DNA from: Acidobacteriota bacterium
GTDB taxonomy: Bacteria; Acidobacteriota; DATKUA01; JAFGBY01
NCBI GenBank assembly: GCA_016932915.1
Contig: JAFGBY010000112.1
Span: 1-52,269, forward strand
Direction of reading: 5' to 3'
Length of the DNA stretch: 52,269 nt
Positions 10,141 through 19,700 of this stretch are shown here, in pieces (position 1 is the first letter of the stretch; every line of letters starts with the position of its first letter). Below the pieces are notes generated by a model that saw nothing but the letters and a program-made list of their open reading frames with translations, had not been told where the DNA came from and ran no database searches. A program made the translations under genes and the position numbers.

Positions 10141-11187
10141 ATGCAGGGAAAAAAGACCGAATGTAAGCTCCCGGGAATCGATACTATCGGTGGTCAGGCG
10201 ATCATCGAAGGCGTGATGATGCGCTCACCCAACGCGATGGCGGTGGCCGTGAGGAGAAAAAGCGGCGGCCTCGTGATTCGGAGCGAAAATGTAAAACCCA
10301 GGCCCGAAAACAGTATCTGGAAAAAGCCGTTTTTTAGAGGTGTTGCCATGTTGGGTAGTAGCCTGGTAATCGGGATGAAGGCGATAAACTTCTCCGCTTC
10401 AGTATATGAAGAAGAATTGATCAAAGAAGAAGAGAAGAACCCCAAGAAAAAGAAACAAAAAGAAAAAAAGATAAAAAAGAACAAGAAACAGGTAGAGAAG
10501 CCGAAGCGCGATGGAATGTCTCCATTCGAACTTATCTTTTCAGTTACAATTGCCCTGGGAATGGTTATTGTTCTTTATAAAGTGATACCTTTGATTTTTG
10601 CCGGATGGCTGAAAGATCTCTCACCGTTTTTCGCAAACACAGTGACTTTTAATCTTGTGGATGCGATTGTAAAGACTTGCATCCTGATTATGGTTCTCTG
10701 GGGAATGTCCATTATGAGCGATGTGAAGAGAATGTACCAGTATCATGGCGCTGAACATATGGCGGTTTTCACGTATGAAGCTGATAAATCCTTATCGGTT
10801 GATAATGCCTGGGAGTACGATACCCTCCACCCGCGCTGCGGTACGAATTTTCTTATTTTAGTATTTGTTGTCAGTCTGTTTTTCTTCCTGGCAATAGACC
10901 CTGAATGGCCTTTCGTATGGAAGTTGAGCCTTCGATTATTGCTTCTTCCTGGTATTGCAGGAGTTACTTATGAAGTGATGAAATGGGGTTCCAAACATAT
11001 GGATAAACCTTTTGTCCGTGGATTAATGGCTCCTGGATTGGCTCTGCAGAGAATTACCACCAGTAAACCGGATAAAGGACAGGTTGAAGTGGCCCTGGCA
11101 GCGGTGAAGGAAGTCATTGAACGTGAGAAGAATCCTTCTGACGGTAAAAAAGTTTATGAAATACCGCAGGACTCTTTATCTTATTAA
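10141..11187 (+). CDS. DUF1385 family membrane protein (YqhQ-like)
   Basis: This is a 348-residue inner-membrane protein of the DUF1385 family with no established biochemical role. The family signature GGQAIIEGVMMRSP is at the N-terminus, and the YHGAEHMAVFTYE plus LHPRCGTNFL motifs, rich in His, Glu and Cys, follow the middle membrane segments. Three or four hydrophobic helices lie between residues 135 and 280. A very lysine-rich linker (about residues 100-125) is specific to this protein and probably cytoplasmic. DUF1385 genes often sit between rpmE and prfA, as here, so a link to translation is suggested only by context. Confidence 0.9.
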   Translation: MQGKKTECKLPGIDTIGGQAIIEGVMMRSPNAMAVAVRRKSGGLVIRSENVKPRPENSIWKKPFFRGVAMLGSSLVIGMKAINFSASVYEEELIKEEEKNPKKKKQKEKKIKKNKKQVEKPKRDGMSPFELIFSVTIALGMVIVLYKVIPLIFAGWLKDLSPFFANTVTFNLVDAIVKTCILIMVLWGMSIMSDVKRMYQYHGAEHMAVFTYEADKSLSVDNAWEYDTLHPRCGTNFLILVFVVSLFFFLAIDPEWPFVWKLSLRLLLLPGIAGVTYEVMKWGSKHMDKPFVRGLMAPGLALQRITTSKPDKGQVEVALAAVKEVIEREKNPSDGKKVYEIPQDSLSY

Positions 11188-11208
11188 ACCTTTTTAGCAG
11201 GTGTTATT

Positions 11209-12288
11209 ATGTTTAAAAAGCTTGATGAACTGGAGATTAAGCATCAACAATTAACCGAACGTATGGCTGACCCAGAGGTCATTGCCAACCAGGAATTGTA
11301 TAAAACTTTACTTGGTGAATATTCGGATATCGCACCCACAATTAAGCTTTACAAGGAATATAAAAAACTTGAGAAGAAGTATGTTGAAGCCGAAGAACTG
11401 CTGAAAGATAAAGACCTTGATGATGAAATGAAAGAAATGGCGCAAGAGGAAGTGGAAACTCTGGAAGAAAAACGCGGCGAACTGATCGAAAAGCTGGAGC
11501 TGAGCCTGGTGCCCACTGATCCAAAGGATAAGAGCAACGCGATCCTCGAAATACGTGCCGGAACGGGTGGGGATGAAGCGACGCTTTTTGCTCAGGACCT
11601 GTTCCGTATGTATACGCGTTTTGCTGAACGCGAAAACTGGAAGATGGAGATACTCAACTCCAATTATACAGGAGTTGGAGGGGTGAAAGAAATAATTGCG
11701 CAGTTAAACGGTAAAGGCGCTTACGGGATGCTGAAATATGAAAGTGGTGTCCATCGAGTACAGAGAGTTCCAAAAACCGAGGCAAGCGGAAGGATTCACA
11801 CCTCCGCAGTTACTGTTGCGGTTTTACCGGAGATCGAGGATGTGGAAATCGAAATTGATGAAAATGAACTCCGGATCGACCGTTTTTGTTCGAGCGGCCC
11901 TGGTGGCCAGTCTGTAAACACGACATACTCTGCAATCCGCATCACACACCTTCCCACAGGGTTAGTTGTAAGCTGCCAGGATGAAAAATCACAGATCAAA
12001 AACAAGGAGCGGGCGATGAAGGTCCTTCGTTCCAGGTTATATGAGATGAAACTCCGTGAACAACAAAATGCAGTTGCAGCGGAACGCAAAAGCCAGATCG
12101 GATCGGGCGACAGAAGTGAGAAAATCCGTACATACAACTTTCCCCAGGGACGGGTAACCGATCACAGGATAGGCTTGACCTTGTACAGGCTTGAAGGAAT
12201 CCTCGACGGCGATATCTATGAATTTTGCGAAAACCTTCATGTTCATTACGCGAAAGCGGCCTTGGAAGAAGCCGTTAAAAAACTGTAA
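11209..12288 (+). CDS. prfA: peptide chain release factor 1
   Basis: RF1 reads UAA and UAG and triggers release of the finished chain. The 359 residues have the normal length. The catalytic GGQ is at 232-234 ([12 protein letters not shown]), and the codon-reading tripeptide region is [14 protein letters not shown], where PxT reads PKT, marking RF1 rather than RF2. It is followed after 29 bases by prmC, whose product methylates the GGQ glutamine. Confidence 0.97.
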   Translation: MFKKLDELEIKHQQLTERMADPEVIANQELYKTLLGEYSDIAPTIKLYKEYKKLEKKYVEAEELLKDKDLDDEMKEMAQEEVETLEEKRGELIEKLELSLVPTDPKDKSNAILEIRAGTGGDEATLFAQDLFRMYTRFAERENWKMEILNSNYTGVGGVKEIIAQLNGKGAYGMLKYESGVHRVQRVPKTEASGRIHTSAVTVAVLPEIEDVEIEIDENELRIDRFCSSGPGGQSVNTTYSAIRITHLPTGLVVSCQDEKSQIKNKERAMKVLRSRLYEMKLREQQNAVAAERKSQIGSGDRSEKIRTYNFPQGRVTDHRIGLTLYRLEGILDGDIYEFCENLHVHYAKAALEEAVKKL

Positions 12289-12317
12289 TATTTTCCTCTG
12301 TAATATGAGGTCCTCAT

Positions 12318-13211
12318 TTGTGTGGTAAAACCATATCCGAGCTTATCAAACAAGGCACTGAAATTCTTAAATCAGCTTGTGATACCGATGCACCTAGAAC
12401 TGCAAGGCTTATTCTTGGGCAAGTACTCAGTTTTACTGAAACTCAGCTGATCGCTCATTCGGATGAAAATGTTTCCGGATATTCAGAAGAAAGATATCTC
12501 GATTTGATATCGCGTCGGGCAGCAGGCGAACCACTTCAATATATCCTTGGTGAGTGGGAATTCTATGGCAGGAAATTCATCACAAATCCAGGGGCGTTTA
12601 TACCGAGGCCAGAAACGGAATTTATTATCGATGCAATCAAATCACGTGTTGATAACAATAGATTACTGAATATCCTTGAGATAGGAACGGGTAGTGGAGC
12701 AATCTCTGTAACCCTGGCCGCTGAATTACCGAAAATCAGGATTATCGCTACGGATGTCAACCCGGCATCTTCTGAGTTGGCGAAACAAAACGCGGCTTTA
12801 AACGGAGTCGAGGATAGAATATCATTTCTTACAGGGGATGGCCTGGATGTATTCAGGAAAAAAACATACTTCGATATTGTGGTCACAAATCCGCCTTATG
12901 TTCCTGATGCTGCGTTTGAGAGGCTACAGCGGGAGATTATTGAATACGAACCGAGAGTAGCGTTTGTTGGAGGTCCGGATGGGCTGGATTTTATACGAAG
13001 GATTATACTTCCAGGTTTTTCGGGCAATAGTGATCATCCGATTGTCAGTGATATTCTAAAACCTGAAGGGTTATTTGTCTCTGAAATCGGCTGGAGCCAG
13101 AGGCAGGGGTTCAGCGATATTATCGAAAATTCAGATTCAATGGTTCTCGAAGAAGTCATTGAGGATTATAATGGCATCCCCCGCACGATGGTCTGCTCAA
13201 GGAAATACTAG
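12318..13211 (+). CDS. prmC: release factor glutamine methyltransferase PrmC (HemK)
   Basis: PrmC uses S-adenosylmethionine to methylate the GGQ glutamine of release factors. The 297 residues show an N-terminal substrate-binding helical domain, the SAM motif ILEIGTGSGAIS and the catalytic NPPY at 191-194. The start is a TTG: GAGG lies 7 nt upstream and the peptide begins in register with other PrmC proteins; no ATG lies near. Adjacent to its substrate gene prfA. Confidence 0.95.
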   Translation: MCGKTISELIKQGTEILKSACDTDAPRTARLILGQVLSFTETQLIAHSDENVSGYSEERYLDLISRRAAGEPLQYILGEWEFYGRKFITNPGAFIPRPETEFIIDAIKSRVDNNRLLNILEIGTGSGAISVTLAAELPKIRIIATDVNPASSELAKQNAALNGVEDRISFLTGDGLDVFRKKTYFDIVVTNPPYVPDAAFERLQREIIEYEPRVAFVGGPDGLDFIRRIILPGFSGNSDHPIVSDILKPEGLFVSEIGWSQRQGFSDIIENSDSMVLEEVIEDYNGIPRTMVCSRKY

Positions 13212-13268
13212 GTTTTTTTTTCTGTCCACTTCTGGTAAAATGTCTTTAATCATTGGAAGGAATACATT

Positions 13269-13742
13269 ATGTCTTCAGATATCGTAAAGCTCATTGTATC
13301 AATCATCATTTGTCAACTTGCTGGTGTAATTGGTTCATTTTTCACTATCAGTTCCGTTAATTCATGGTATGCAGGGATCAATAAACCTTCTTTTACGCCT
13401 CCAAGCGGTGTTTTCGGCCCGGTATGGATAAGTTTTTTTATATTAATGGGGATTTCACTGTTCCTGGTCTGGAGAAAAGGATTACAAGCCGACTATGTAA
13501 AAACGGCTTTAATCATTTTCGGAATCCATCTAGTTCTTAATACCCTATGGTCCATAATGTTCTTTGGTCTTAAGTCGCCATTATTGGGTTTGATAGAGAT
13601 TGTGATATTGTGGTTTGCGATTGTCCTTACGGCATTTTTTTTCTGGAAGGTTTCCAGGCCGGCTGCATTATTGCTGATTCCGTATTTCTTGTGGGTTTCT
13701 TTTGCGACATTTTTAACGTATTCAATCTGGAGATTGAACTAA
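13269..13742 (+). CDS. tspO: TspO/MBR family membrane protein
   Basis: A 157-residue protein with five predicted membrane helices and the tryptophan/proline-rich TspO pattern (WYAGINKPSFTPPSGVFGPVW near residues 32-52, NTLWSIMFFGLKSPLLG in the third helix). TspO proteins bind porphyrins and related ligands and respond to oxygen, light or stress. The GGAAGGA ribosome site precedes ATG. It faces the class II photolyase gene tail to tail with an 18-base gap, and no terminator is visible between them. A link between light, porphyrin and photoreactivation is context inference only. Confidence 0.93.
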   Translation: MSSDIVKLIVSIIICQLAGVIGSFFTISSVNSWYAGINKPSFTPPSGVFGPVWISFFILMGISLFLVWRKGLQADYVKTALIIFGIHLVLNTLWSIMFFGLKSPLLGLIEIVILWFAIVLTAFFFWKVSRPAALLLIPYFLWVSFATFLTYSIWRLN

Positions 13743-13760
13743 TTTCGACTGTACCATTTG

Positions 13761-15098
13761 TCAGGGATAAAGCGTTATATACTTTTCAACGTCGAATTTT
13801 CTCTTGGCGCCGTTAAAATTCATATAACGGATTTTACCGAATATTTCACGCTCCCTCCACGGCCTGTCGTGCAGCCCACCAATGCTCCAGGCGATGCCTG
13901 TGTAACCGTTCGGGTCTCGTCCGTCCAATTCGTATTTATCATTAAGGTAAATTGCTATCTCATATGCTTTTTCCGGTGATTCACTCCATTCGAGGATTTT
14001 TTTCGCCCAATACATTCTCATATATCCATGCATTTTCCCGGTAACGACCATTTCATTCTGAGCAGCGTTCCATAACCTGTCATGTGTTATACCCTGTTCA
14101 AATTCCTCCAGGGAATAGATGTATTCTCGCCTGTCTTTTCTGTGGTCGTCAAGAGTCTGTTTTGCCCATGTATGTAGTCCGTTAAAATTATCGTAATCAG
14201 GATTGTAATAGCAGAAGTTATCCGCCAGTTCTCGTCTTACTATTAATTCTTCAAGGAATCCATCTATAGTGTCTGAGTCCATGCCTGCTTTTTTTACCTC
14301 CAGCGCGACCTTTTGAGCTGATATCTGGCCGAAATGCAGATAAGGAGATAAACCTGAAACTGCATTCGCAGTGGGGTCATTCCTTTTATCGTTATAATGT
14401 TCTAGTTTTGTATGTATAAATTTGTCTAATACTTTTCGTGCTTCTTTTTCACCTGATTTAAATGAGATAGGGGTTTCGGAGTCGGCGGAGTGAGGAATGA
14501 AGCTATACAACTTGTTCCAATCATTGATAATCTCCGATTCGACTGTTTTCGGTTGATAATCCAGTTCCGGGAATTCGACAAGGTAATCCGGAAGTAGTTT
14601 TTTTATTTTAGGCCGTATTGTATATGCGCCATACTCCTGTTTACTTGATGCAGTCCATATAGGAACTATGTTATGAGTATCAACTTCAAAAAAAGGAATT
14701 GAAATAAGGTGAGAGATTTCATCTTTCCATTTACGTTTGATTTTGAGGGGATCAAAATCTGTGACGAGTGTTCCGGCAGTGACAGAGTTCAGGAAAGAAG
14801 GAATTTCTTGTATCGGATTACCGGAAAGTATAATAAATGGTATCTTTTTCTTTCTTAGCGATTCTTCGGTTTCCTGCAAACCATCCAGCATAAAACGGTA
14901 CTGGCGCGAACCAGCTCCCAGGAATTCCGGTATGAGACAGAAAATGACCAGGCATCCGACATTATTTTCTTTTGCCAGAGAAATTGAATATAAAAGAGCC
15001 CAGTTGTCACTGGCCCGTTGATCCCTGCTCATCCAATAGATAACAGGGCCATTTACTGGCTTATCCAGGTTGTTGAGGTTTTTTACCCTGTCGTTCAA
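13761..15098 (-). CDS. phr: class II CPD photolyase
   Basis: Flavin enzyme that repairs cyclobutane pyrimidine dimers using blue light. The 445 residues show class II markers: [18 protein letters not shown] near the N-terminus, the FAD-domain segments [28 protein letters not shown] and [29 protein letters not shown], and the terminal [18 protein letters not shown]. The start is a [12 protein letters not shown] resembles the usual class II opening, and the next methionine would cut into the first strand. The gene lies only 10 bases downstream of the last gene of the B-A-B-A operon and so may be co-transcribed with it. Confidence 0.94.
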   Translation of the reverse strand: MNDRVKNLNNLDKPVNGPVIYWMSRDQRASDNWALLYSISLAKENNVGCLVIFCLIPEFLGAGSRQYRFMLDGLQETEESLRKKKIPFIILSGNPIQEIPSFLNSVTAGTLVTDFDPLKIKRKWKDEISHLISIPFFEVDTHNIVPIWTASSKQEYGAYTIRPKIKKLLPDYLVEFPELDYQPKTVESEIINDWNKLYSFIPHSADSETPISFKSGEKEARKVLDKFIHTKLEHYNDKRNDPTANAVSGLSPYLHFGQISAQKVALEVKKAGMDSDTIDGFLEELIVRRELADNFCYYNPDYDNFNGLHTWAKQTLDDHRKDRREYIYSLEEFEQGITHDRLWNAAQNEMVVTGKMHGYMRMYWAKKILEWSESPEKAYEIAIYLNDKYELDGRDPNGYTGIAWSIGGLHDRPWREREIFGKIRYMNFNGAKRKFDVEKYITLYP

Positions 15099-15108
15099 AT
15101 CTTAGTTA

Positions 15109-16167
15109 TTATCGCTCCATTTGATATTGGCTGGTTATCATTGGCATTAAATCATCAAACATACGGAGGAGATCATCCCAGTACGTATCGAAATCATATT
15201 TCATATATGTTGAAACAGATTTGTTTTTTTTATCAATTTTGATTTTTACATCCTCGAAAGCCTTACATATTCCAGGATAATTAGAATACATTCCCTGTGC
15301 CATTTTAAAATACCCGGACAAATAGCTTTTTAATGGCTCTAGCCGGTTTTCATCATTTAGGTACATAACCATAGTTGATGCACTGTTTTTTCCGGCTACT
15401 AGTCCATCAGCATAGAGACAATCAAGCCCTTTTAATAACGGATTTGAATCGAATCCATTTTGCATTTCTGGATATGCCTTGATTTCTTCAGGGATTGTCA
15501 TTAATAGCCAATATGTTTTATCCTGGGTTTTTATCCTATTTAGTTCTTTCAGACGGGGATTTTTACTTTCCGAATCAGAAGCTGGTTCTAACAAAGAATA
15601 TCCCCATTCCATTGAATCAATATTAGGTGTAACCATAAATAGGTTTTCTGTTGGGAAAGAAACAATCAGTTCTTCATTATTAGTATAGTACTTCTTACCC
15701 GCTATGCTCTTTTCAATTAAGGGAGTAGATAATAGATCATTTAGAGCTTTTATAATTAGTTGGTTTTTACCTTTTATGTTACCTTCCAGGATAAAACTGA
15801 CCATAGGTGAATCAGGTGTCTCAAGTTGCATTACTGCGATTACGCTGTAGATGTCCCGTTCAATATCGAGCTTAAGTTTGCTCATGAAATCTTTAACTAT
15901 TTTCCTGGAATTAATCGGTTCATTTTCTGTATTGGCTACTATTTTATCAATAAGCTTATATGTATCATCCAGGATATCAGTTTGTACTATATCCAGCCAT
16001 TTAAGGTAAAAGCTCATTGTTAATGTGTCTTCATCGAAAATCTTTTCCAGATTGATAAAACTGTTTTCGTGGACTGATATGTTTTTTGTAGCTTGATTAT
16101 CTGAATTTTTACAGGCAAACAGGCTTAGAAGTATAATAAATGCGATTATAAATACTTTATTCTTCAT
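15109..16167 (-). CDS. lipoprotein of unknown family, cassette copy 1, partner A
   Basis: I do not recognise this family. The 352-residue protein starts with a lipoprotein signal (lipobox LFAC, Cys19). Most of it aligns with the product of 17359-18432, for example LDIERDIYSVIAVMQL, FILEGNIKGK and a C-terminal MYSNYPG segment. It also shares weaker landmarks with the partner B proteins: an L.W....TD..D block, an LDI.RDI..M block, FI.EGN and a late YS..P.....K block. So A and B look like ancient paralogs. It starts 6 bases after its partner gene and is the last of four before the photolyase. It probably acts in the periplasm, membrane-attached. A remote likeness to DUF3352-type proteins is possible but unproven. 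Confidence 0.75.
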   Translation of the reverse strand: MKNKVFIIAFIILLSLFACKNSDNQATKNISVHENSFINLEKIFDEDTLTMSFYLKWLDIVQTDILDDTYKLIDKIVANTENEPINSRKIVKDFMSKLKLDIERDIYSVIAVMQLETPDSPMVSFILEGNIKGKNQLIIKALNDLLSTPLIEKSIAGKKYYTNNEELIVSFPTENLFMVTPNIDSMEWGYSLLEPASDSESKNPRLKELNRIKTQDKTYWLLMTIPEEIKAYPEMQNGFDSNPLLKGLDCLYADGLVAGKNSASTMVMYLNDENRLEPLKSYLSGYFKMAQGMYSNYPGICKAFEDVKIKIDKKNKSVSTYMKYDFDTYWDDLLRMFDDLMPMITSQYQMER

Positions 16168-16173
16168 TTGTGT

Positions 16174-17307
16174 TTATTCCCCCTCTTCCATGAATGGGTC
16201 ATCCGGCATTTCTTCCTCTGGAAAATCATAGTATTCATTGTGGCCGGTCATTCTCTTTTTAAATTCTCCAACAGTTTTGACAAGGACTGTTCTCATATAG
16301 ACTTTCATATCGGAGAGGACTTCCTTGACCGAATATTTAAGGTGATAATTAACAGTATTCTTTTCCGGGTTTTCGCTGATTTTTGTCAGCTTTGAGATTT
16401 TTTGGGTGTAGGGATCATCACTATACTCACTTGTTGATATCATGTAATAGCCGTAAAACACCTGGTATAGTGATTTCCTTTTTTGAGGATTTGTTACATA
16501 AATATCGACATTTGATTCCTGGTAAGTTCCGTCATAGTTATCGGTAAATGTGATATAGTCAAAATAAAACAGATTGGCGAACATCATGGCTTCGGGAGCC
16601 TCACGCATTTGAAGCATAGCGAACTCTGAGAGATGTGCAATGCCCCATACTGCCGCATCTGTATCCAGGTCGTTCCATGTTTGATTGAACCTGTTGTCAT
16701 ATGCTGTTGGCTCGGAATCCATTTTTCCCAAGTTAAACAATTGTGACATAGATTCAGGAGTGAAAGCTATAATCAAATTCCCAGCAGTATCGAATGCGAA
16801 ATTGATACTTTTAAAATCGTCGTTAGTTGAATAGACTTTATACTCATTTATTGTTTTTTCTGTTAGTTCCACTTCCGCTGTTTTCTTAAACCAGCTGATC
16901 ATTTTTTCTTTATTGAAATTGCCTTCTAAAACTATAAAACCAAATAGATTCATTTTTTGGAACGACATCGAAAAGTGCATCATGAATTTACTGATGTCTT
17001 TCCTTATGTCTATATTCATTTCTTGAAGCGCTTTTGTTACGGTATCGATAGTTTGTTTCGCATAAGATTGATCAGATTGTTCAAGGCCTTCTATTGCATA
17101 TTGCAGCATGTTGGAAGATATGTCGTACATATCTGTCTTGTTATATTTCGCCCAATCAAGGACCAAGGTAATGGAAATATCATTGTCCGTAATAAGGGGC
17201 TTTAATTCTATTCCGCAGACCGTGTCTTTACATAAAACTCCCTGGGGTAATAATATAATTATTAGAATTAACAAATGTATTAGATTTATTCGATTGGATG
17301 AAATCAT
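16174..17307 (-). CDS. exported protein of unknown family, cassette copy 1, partner B
   Basis: Unrecognised 377-residue protein with an N-terminal export signal. The signal region ends in GVLCKD; the cysteine is also present in the other copy (STLCKD), so an atypical lipobox is possible, though the residue before it is Leu. Long stretches match the product of 18439-19572: LDWAKY.KTDMYDIS, FTDNYDGT, FYGYYM and KLTKISENPEKNTV. The C-terminal tail is acidic. ATG is preceded by GGAGTAAA, the same site as in the other B gene. It is followed 6 bases later by partner A. Function unknown; the invariant pairing with A suggests a complex. Confidence 0.75.
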   Translation of the reverse strand: MISSNRINLIHLLILIIILLPQGVLCKDTVCGIELKPLITDNDISITLVLDWAKYNKTDMYDISSNMLQYAIEGLEQSDQSYAKQTIDTVTKALQEMNIDIRKDISKFMMHFSMSFQKMNLFGFIVLEGNFNKEKMISWFKKTAEVELTEKTINEYKVYSTNDDFKSINFAFDTAGNLIIAFTPESMSQLFNLGKMDSEPTAYDNRFNQTWNDLDTDAAVWGIAHLSEFAMLQMREAPEAMMFANLFYFDYITFTDNYDGTYQESNVDIYVTNPQKRKSLYQVFYGYYMISTSEYSDDPYTQKISKLTKISENPEKNTVNYHLKYSVKEVLSDMKVYMRTVLVKTVGEFKKRMTGHNEYYDFPEEEMPDDPFMEEGE

Positions 17308-17358
17308 GTTTTTACTCCATTTTGTACGGGTTTTTAATATTTGTGTTTAAGATTTATT

Positions 17359-18432
17359 TCAACGATACCTTATATTTTCATAGCTGCCTAGCATAGGCAG
17401 CATATCATCGAGTTTCCTCACAAGGTCTTTGATAGAAACATCAAGATCAAATGTTGTATCCATCGAGACGGACTTCAGTTTTTTATCAATATTGTAATTC
17501 ATATTTTTTGAATGCTGCTGCAGCCCGGGATAATTAGATTCCATCAAACTGGTTTTTTCATTATACTTTTTCATGAAAGATAATGTTTCGTTAAGTATTT
17601 TATCATCGGAAACGTAGAAAACCATAGATTCTGTACTGTTTTTCCCGTTCATCTTTGAATCTCCACATATATACCTGATGTCATCCAGGTGTGGAAAAGC
17701 AATCAGACCTGATTCTTGCATTGATTCTTTTATAACTTCTCCAGGTTCCGTAACTAATATCCAGGCTGTATTATCCTTGTCCCTTAGCCTACAAATATCT
17801 TTAATAACAGGATCTTCTATTGATTCTTCTTTTCCGGGAAGTATCAAGTTCAATCCCCAATCCAACGATTCTTTATTGAGAGCGATCATAAAGGTTTTAT
17901 CATCGATAAATGAAAAAACCGGCATTTCTATACTATAGAGAGTGTGATAAACAAGGCCGCCAAAGGTTTTCTTTTCTGAAAGAGGATAAAACATCAGAGG
18001 GCTTATAGCATCAATAATTTGTTTATGCTTACCCTCGAAATTTCCCTGTATGATAAAAAATACATTCGGTTCATCAGGGTCATCGAGTTGAAGCACCGCC
18101 ATAAGATTATATATATCTTTCTCAATATCCAGTGACATTAATCCCAAAAACTCATCGACTGTATTTTTACTTTCAACTGAGGAGTAACTAACTCTGGATC
18201 CAATTTTATCTATCATTATATACAGATCATCCAATACTCCAGCAGCGACTACATCTTTCCAATTGAGGTGGATTGCGAAAGTGATTCCATCACAGTCTAA
18301 AAATCTTTCAATATCTAAAACATGTTTACCTTCTGCGAGTTCAATTGTCGGGTCCCATATCTTCCTTTCATTACATCCATAAAGGCAGAATAATATAAGA
18401 ATAGATATAATAACTATGTAATTTTTCTTCAT
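17359..18432 (-). CDS. lipoprotein of unknown family, cassette copy 2, partner A
   Basis: A 357-residue lipoprotein (lipobox LYGC, Cys20), paralog of the product of 15109-16167. Shared landmarks are L.W.D.V...LDD.Y..IDKI, LDIE.DIY..MAVLQL, FII.GN..GK and a final LDDMLPML segment. It begins 6 bases after the upstream B gene, identical spacing to the other cassette, with GGAG upstream of the ATG. Divergence between the copies is substantial, so the duplication is not recent or the copies have specialised. No enzyme motif is visible. Confidence 0.75.
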   Translation of the reverse strand: MKKNYIVIISILILFCLYGCNERKIWDPTIELAEGKHVLDIERFLDCDGITFAIHLNWKDVVAAGVLDDLYIMIDKIGSRVSYSSVESKNTVDEFLGLMSLDIEKDIYNLMAVLQLDDPDEPNVFFIIQGNFEGKHKQIIDAISPLMFYPLSEKKTFGGLVYHTLYSIEMPVFSFIDDKTFMIALNKESLDWGLNLILPGKEESIEDPVIKDICRLRDKDNTAWILVTEPGEVIKESMQESGLIAFPHLDDIRYICGDSKMNGKNSTESMVFYVSDDKILNETLSFMKKYNEKTSLMESNYPGLQQHSKNMNYNIDKKLKSVSMDTTFDLDVSIKDLVRKLDDMLPMLGSYENIRYR

Positions 18433-18438
18433 AGCTTA

Positions 18439-19572
18439 TTATTTCTCCTTTTGTATAAAGGGGTCAGTTGATTTATCTCCTCCAGTTTTACCGTAGTATT
18501 CCTTCCCCTCGAATATTCTCTGCTTGATTTCCCTTACAGCCTCAACAACTATTTTTCTCATATAATTATTCATATCGGATAGGTGTTTCTTAATAGGATA
18601 TTTGAGATGGTAATAAACAGTATTTTTTTCGGGATTTTCACTAATCTTCGTTAGTTTTGACATTTTATCCATATAAGGATCGTTACTATACATGCTTTTT
18701 GAAAGCATGTAGTATCCATAAAATATATTATACATTGGAGTTCTTTTTTTTGGATTTGATACATAGATATCAAACCTTGTTTCCTGGTTTGTCCCATCAT
18801 AATTATCAGTGAAAACCATGTAATCACAGTATAATAAATTAGCAAACATAGCAGTATGTTGGCTTTCACGCACTTTGCTCATGATAGATTCTGAAATATA
18901 ACCAATTCCCCAGACTATTACATCCTTATCCAGTTCCTTCCAGATCCGGTCGAAACGTTGATCCCTCGGTGTTGGCACAGAGGTTTTACCTTTTAATGAT
19001 AGTAATGGTTTTAAAGCGTCCATCCCAAATGCCAGGATCAGGTTACCTTTACTATCAAATGTGAAATTTACTGCCTCCATGGTATCTTCTACGTAATAGA
19101 TTTTATAATTGTCTTTCTTCTTAGTCAGAAATTTTACACCTGTAGTTTTTTCGAACCAAGTGACGATTTTCTCTTCATTAAGTTTTCCTTCGAGAATCAT
19201 ATAACCGAGTAGGTCGAATTTATCTGTGGTGATTGAGAAATGCATCAGGACTCCCTTGATGTCTTTTTTAATATCCAGATTCATCTCCCGGAGAGCTTTA
19301 GTGACAACATTTATAGCTTCACGAACATATTGCTGATCAGATCGATCCAAACCTTGAATAGCATATTCAAACATATCGACTGATATATCATACATATCAG
19401 TTTTCATATATTTAGCCCAATCCATTACCATGGTAAATGACAAATTCTTGCCTTTCATCAGAGGTTTTATTTCGATCCCAGCAACTTTATCTTTACATAA
19501 TGTTGATTGTGGAATTATTAGAATGAGTATTATTGATATAGATATTAAAATATTTCGGTTGGAAAAAATCAT
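18439..19572 (-). CDS. exported protein of unknown family, cassette copy 2, partner B; first gene of the operon
   Basis: A 377-residue exported protein, the same length as its paralog at 16174-17307. A hydrophobic signal segment (about residues 8-24) ends in STLCKDKVAG. Internal matches to the paralog include MDWAKYMKTDMYDIS, EMNLDIKKDI, FTDNYDGTNQE and KISENPEKNTV. No catalytic motif, repeat or transmembrane domain is visible after the signal. It is first in the operon B2-A2-B1-A1-(phr), and a 15-nt palindrome lies 37 bases upstream of its start. Confidence 0.75.
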   Translation of the reverse strand: MIFSNRNILISISIILILIIPQSTLCKDKVAGIEIKPLMKGKNLSFTMVMDWAKYMKTDMYDISVDMFEYAIQGLDRSDQQYVREAINVVTKALREMNLDIKKDIKGVLMHFSITTDKFDLLGYMILEGKLNEEKIVTWFEKTTGVKFLTKKKDNYKIYYVEDTMEAVNFTFDSKGNLILAFGMDALKPLLSLKGKTSVPTPRDQRFDRIWKELDKDVIVWGIGYISESIMSKVRESQHTAMFANLLYCDYMVFTDNYDGTNQETRFDIYVSNPKKRTPMYNIFYGYYMLSKSMYSNDPYMDKMSKLTKISENPEKNTVYYHLKYPIKKHLSDMNNYMRKIVVEAVREIKQRIFEGKEYYGKTGGDKSTDPFIQKEK

Positions 19573-19609
19573 GAATTTACTCCATTTTTTATGTATCTAT
19601 TCTACATTA

Positions 19610-19624
19610 TTATTGAATCAATAA
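19610..19624. promoter_or_regulatory. perfect 7-1-7 palindrome upstream of the B-A-B-A operon
   Basis: TTATTGA-A-TCAATAA in the 128-base divergent gap between the B2 gene and yigZ. It is placed as an operator would be. It resembles but does not match an Fnr box (TTGAT-N4-ATCAA). Confidence 0.35.
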
Positions 19625-19700
19625 ACACATTTTAATAAGGTATTTTGTCTTTTTACTGTGATGGGTTAGAATTAACTGTTTTACTTATAAGAGTTAAAAA

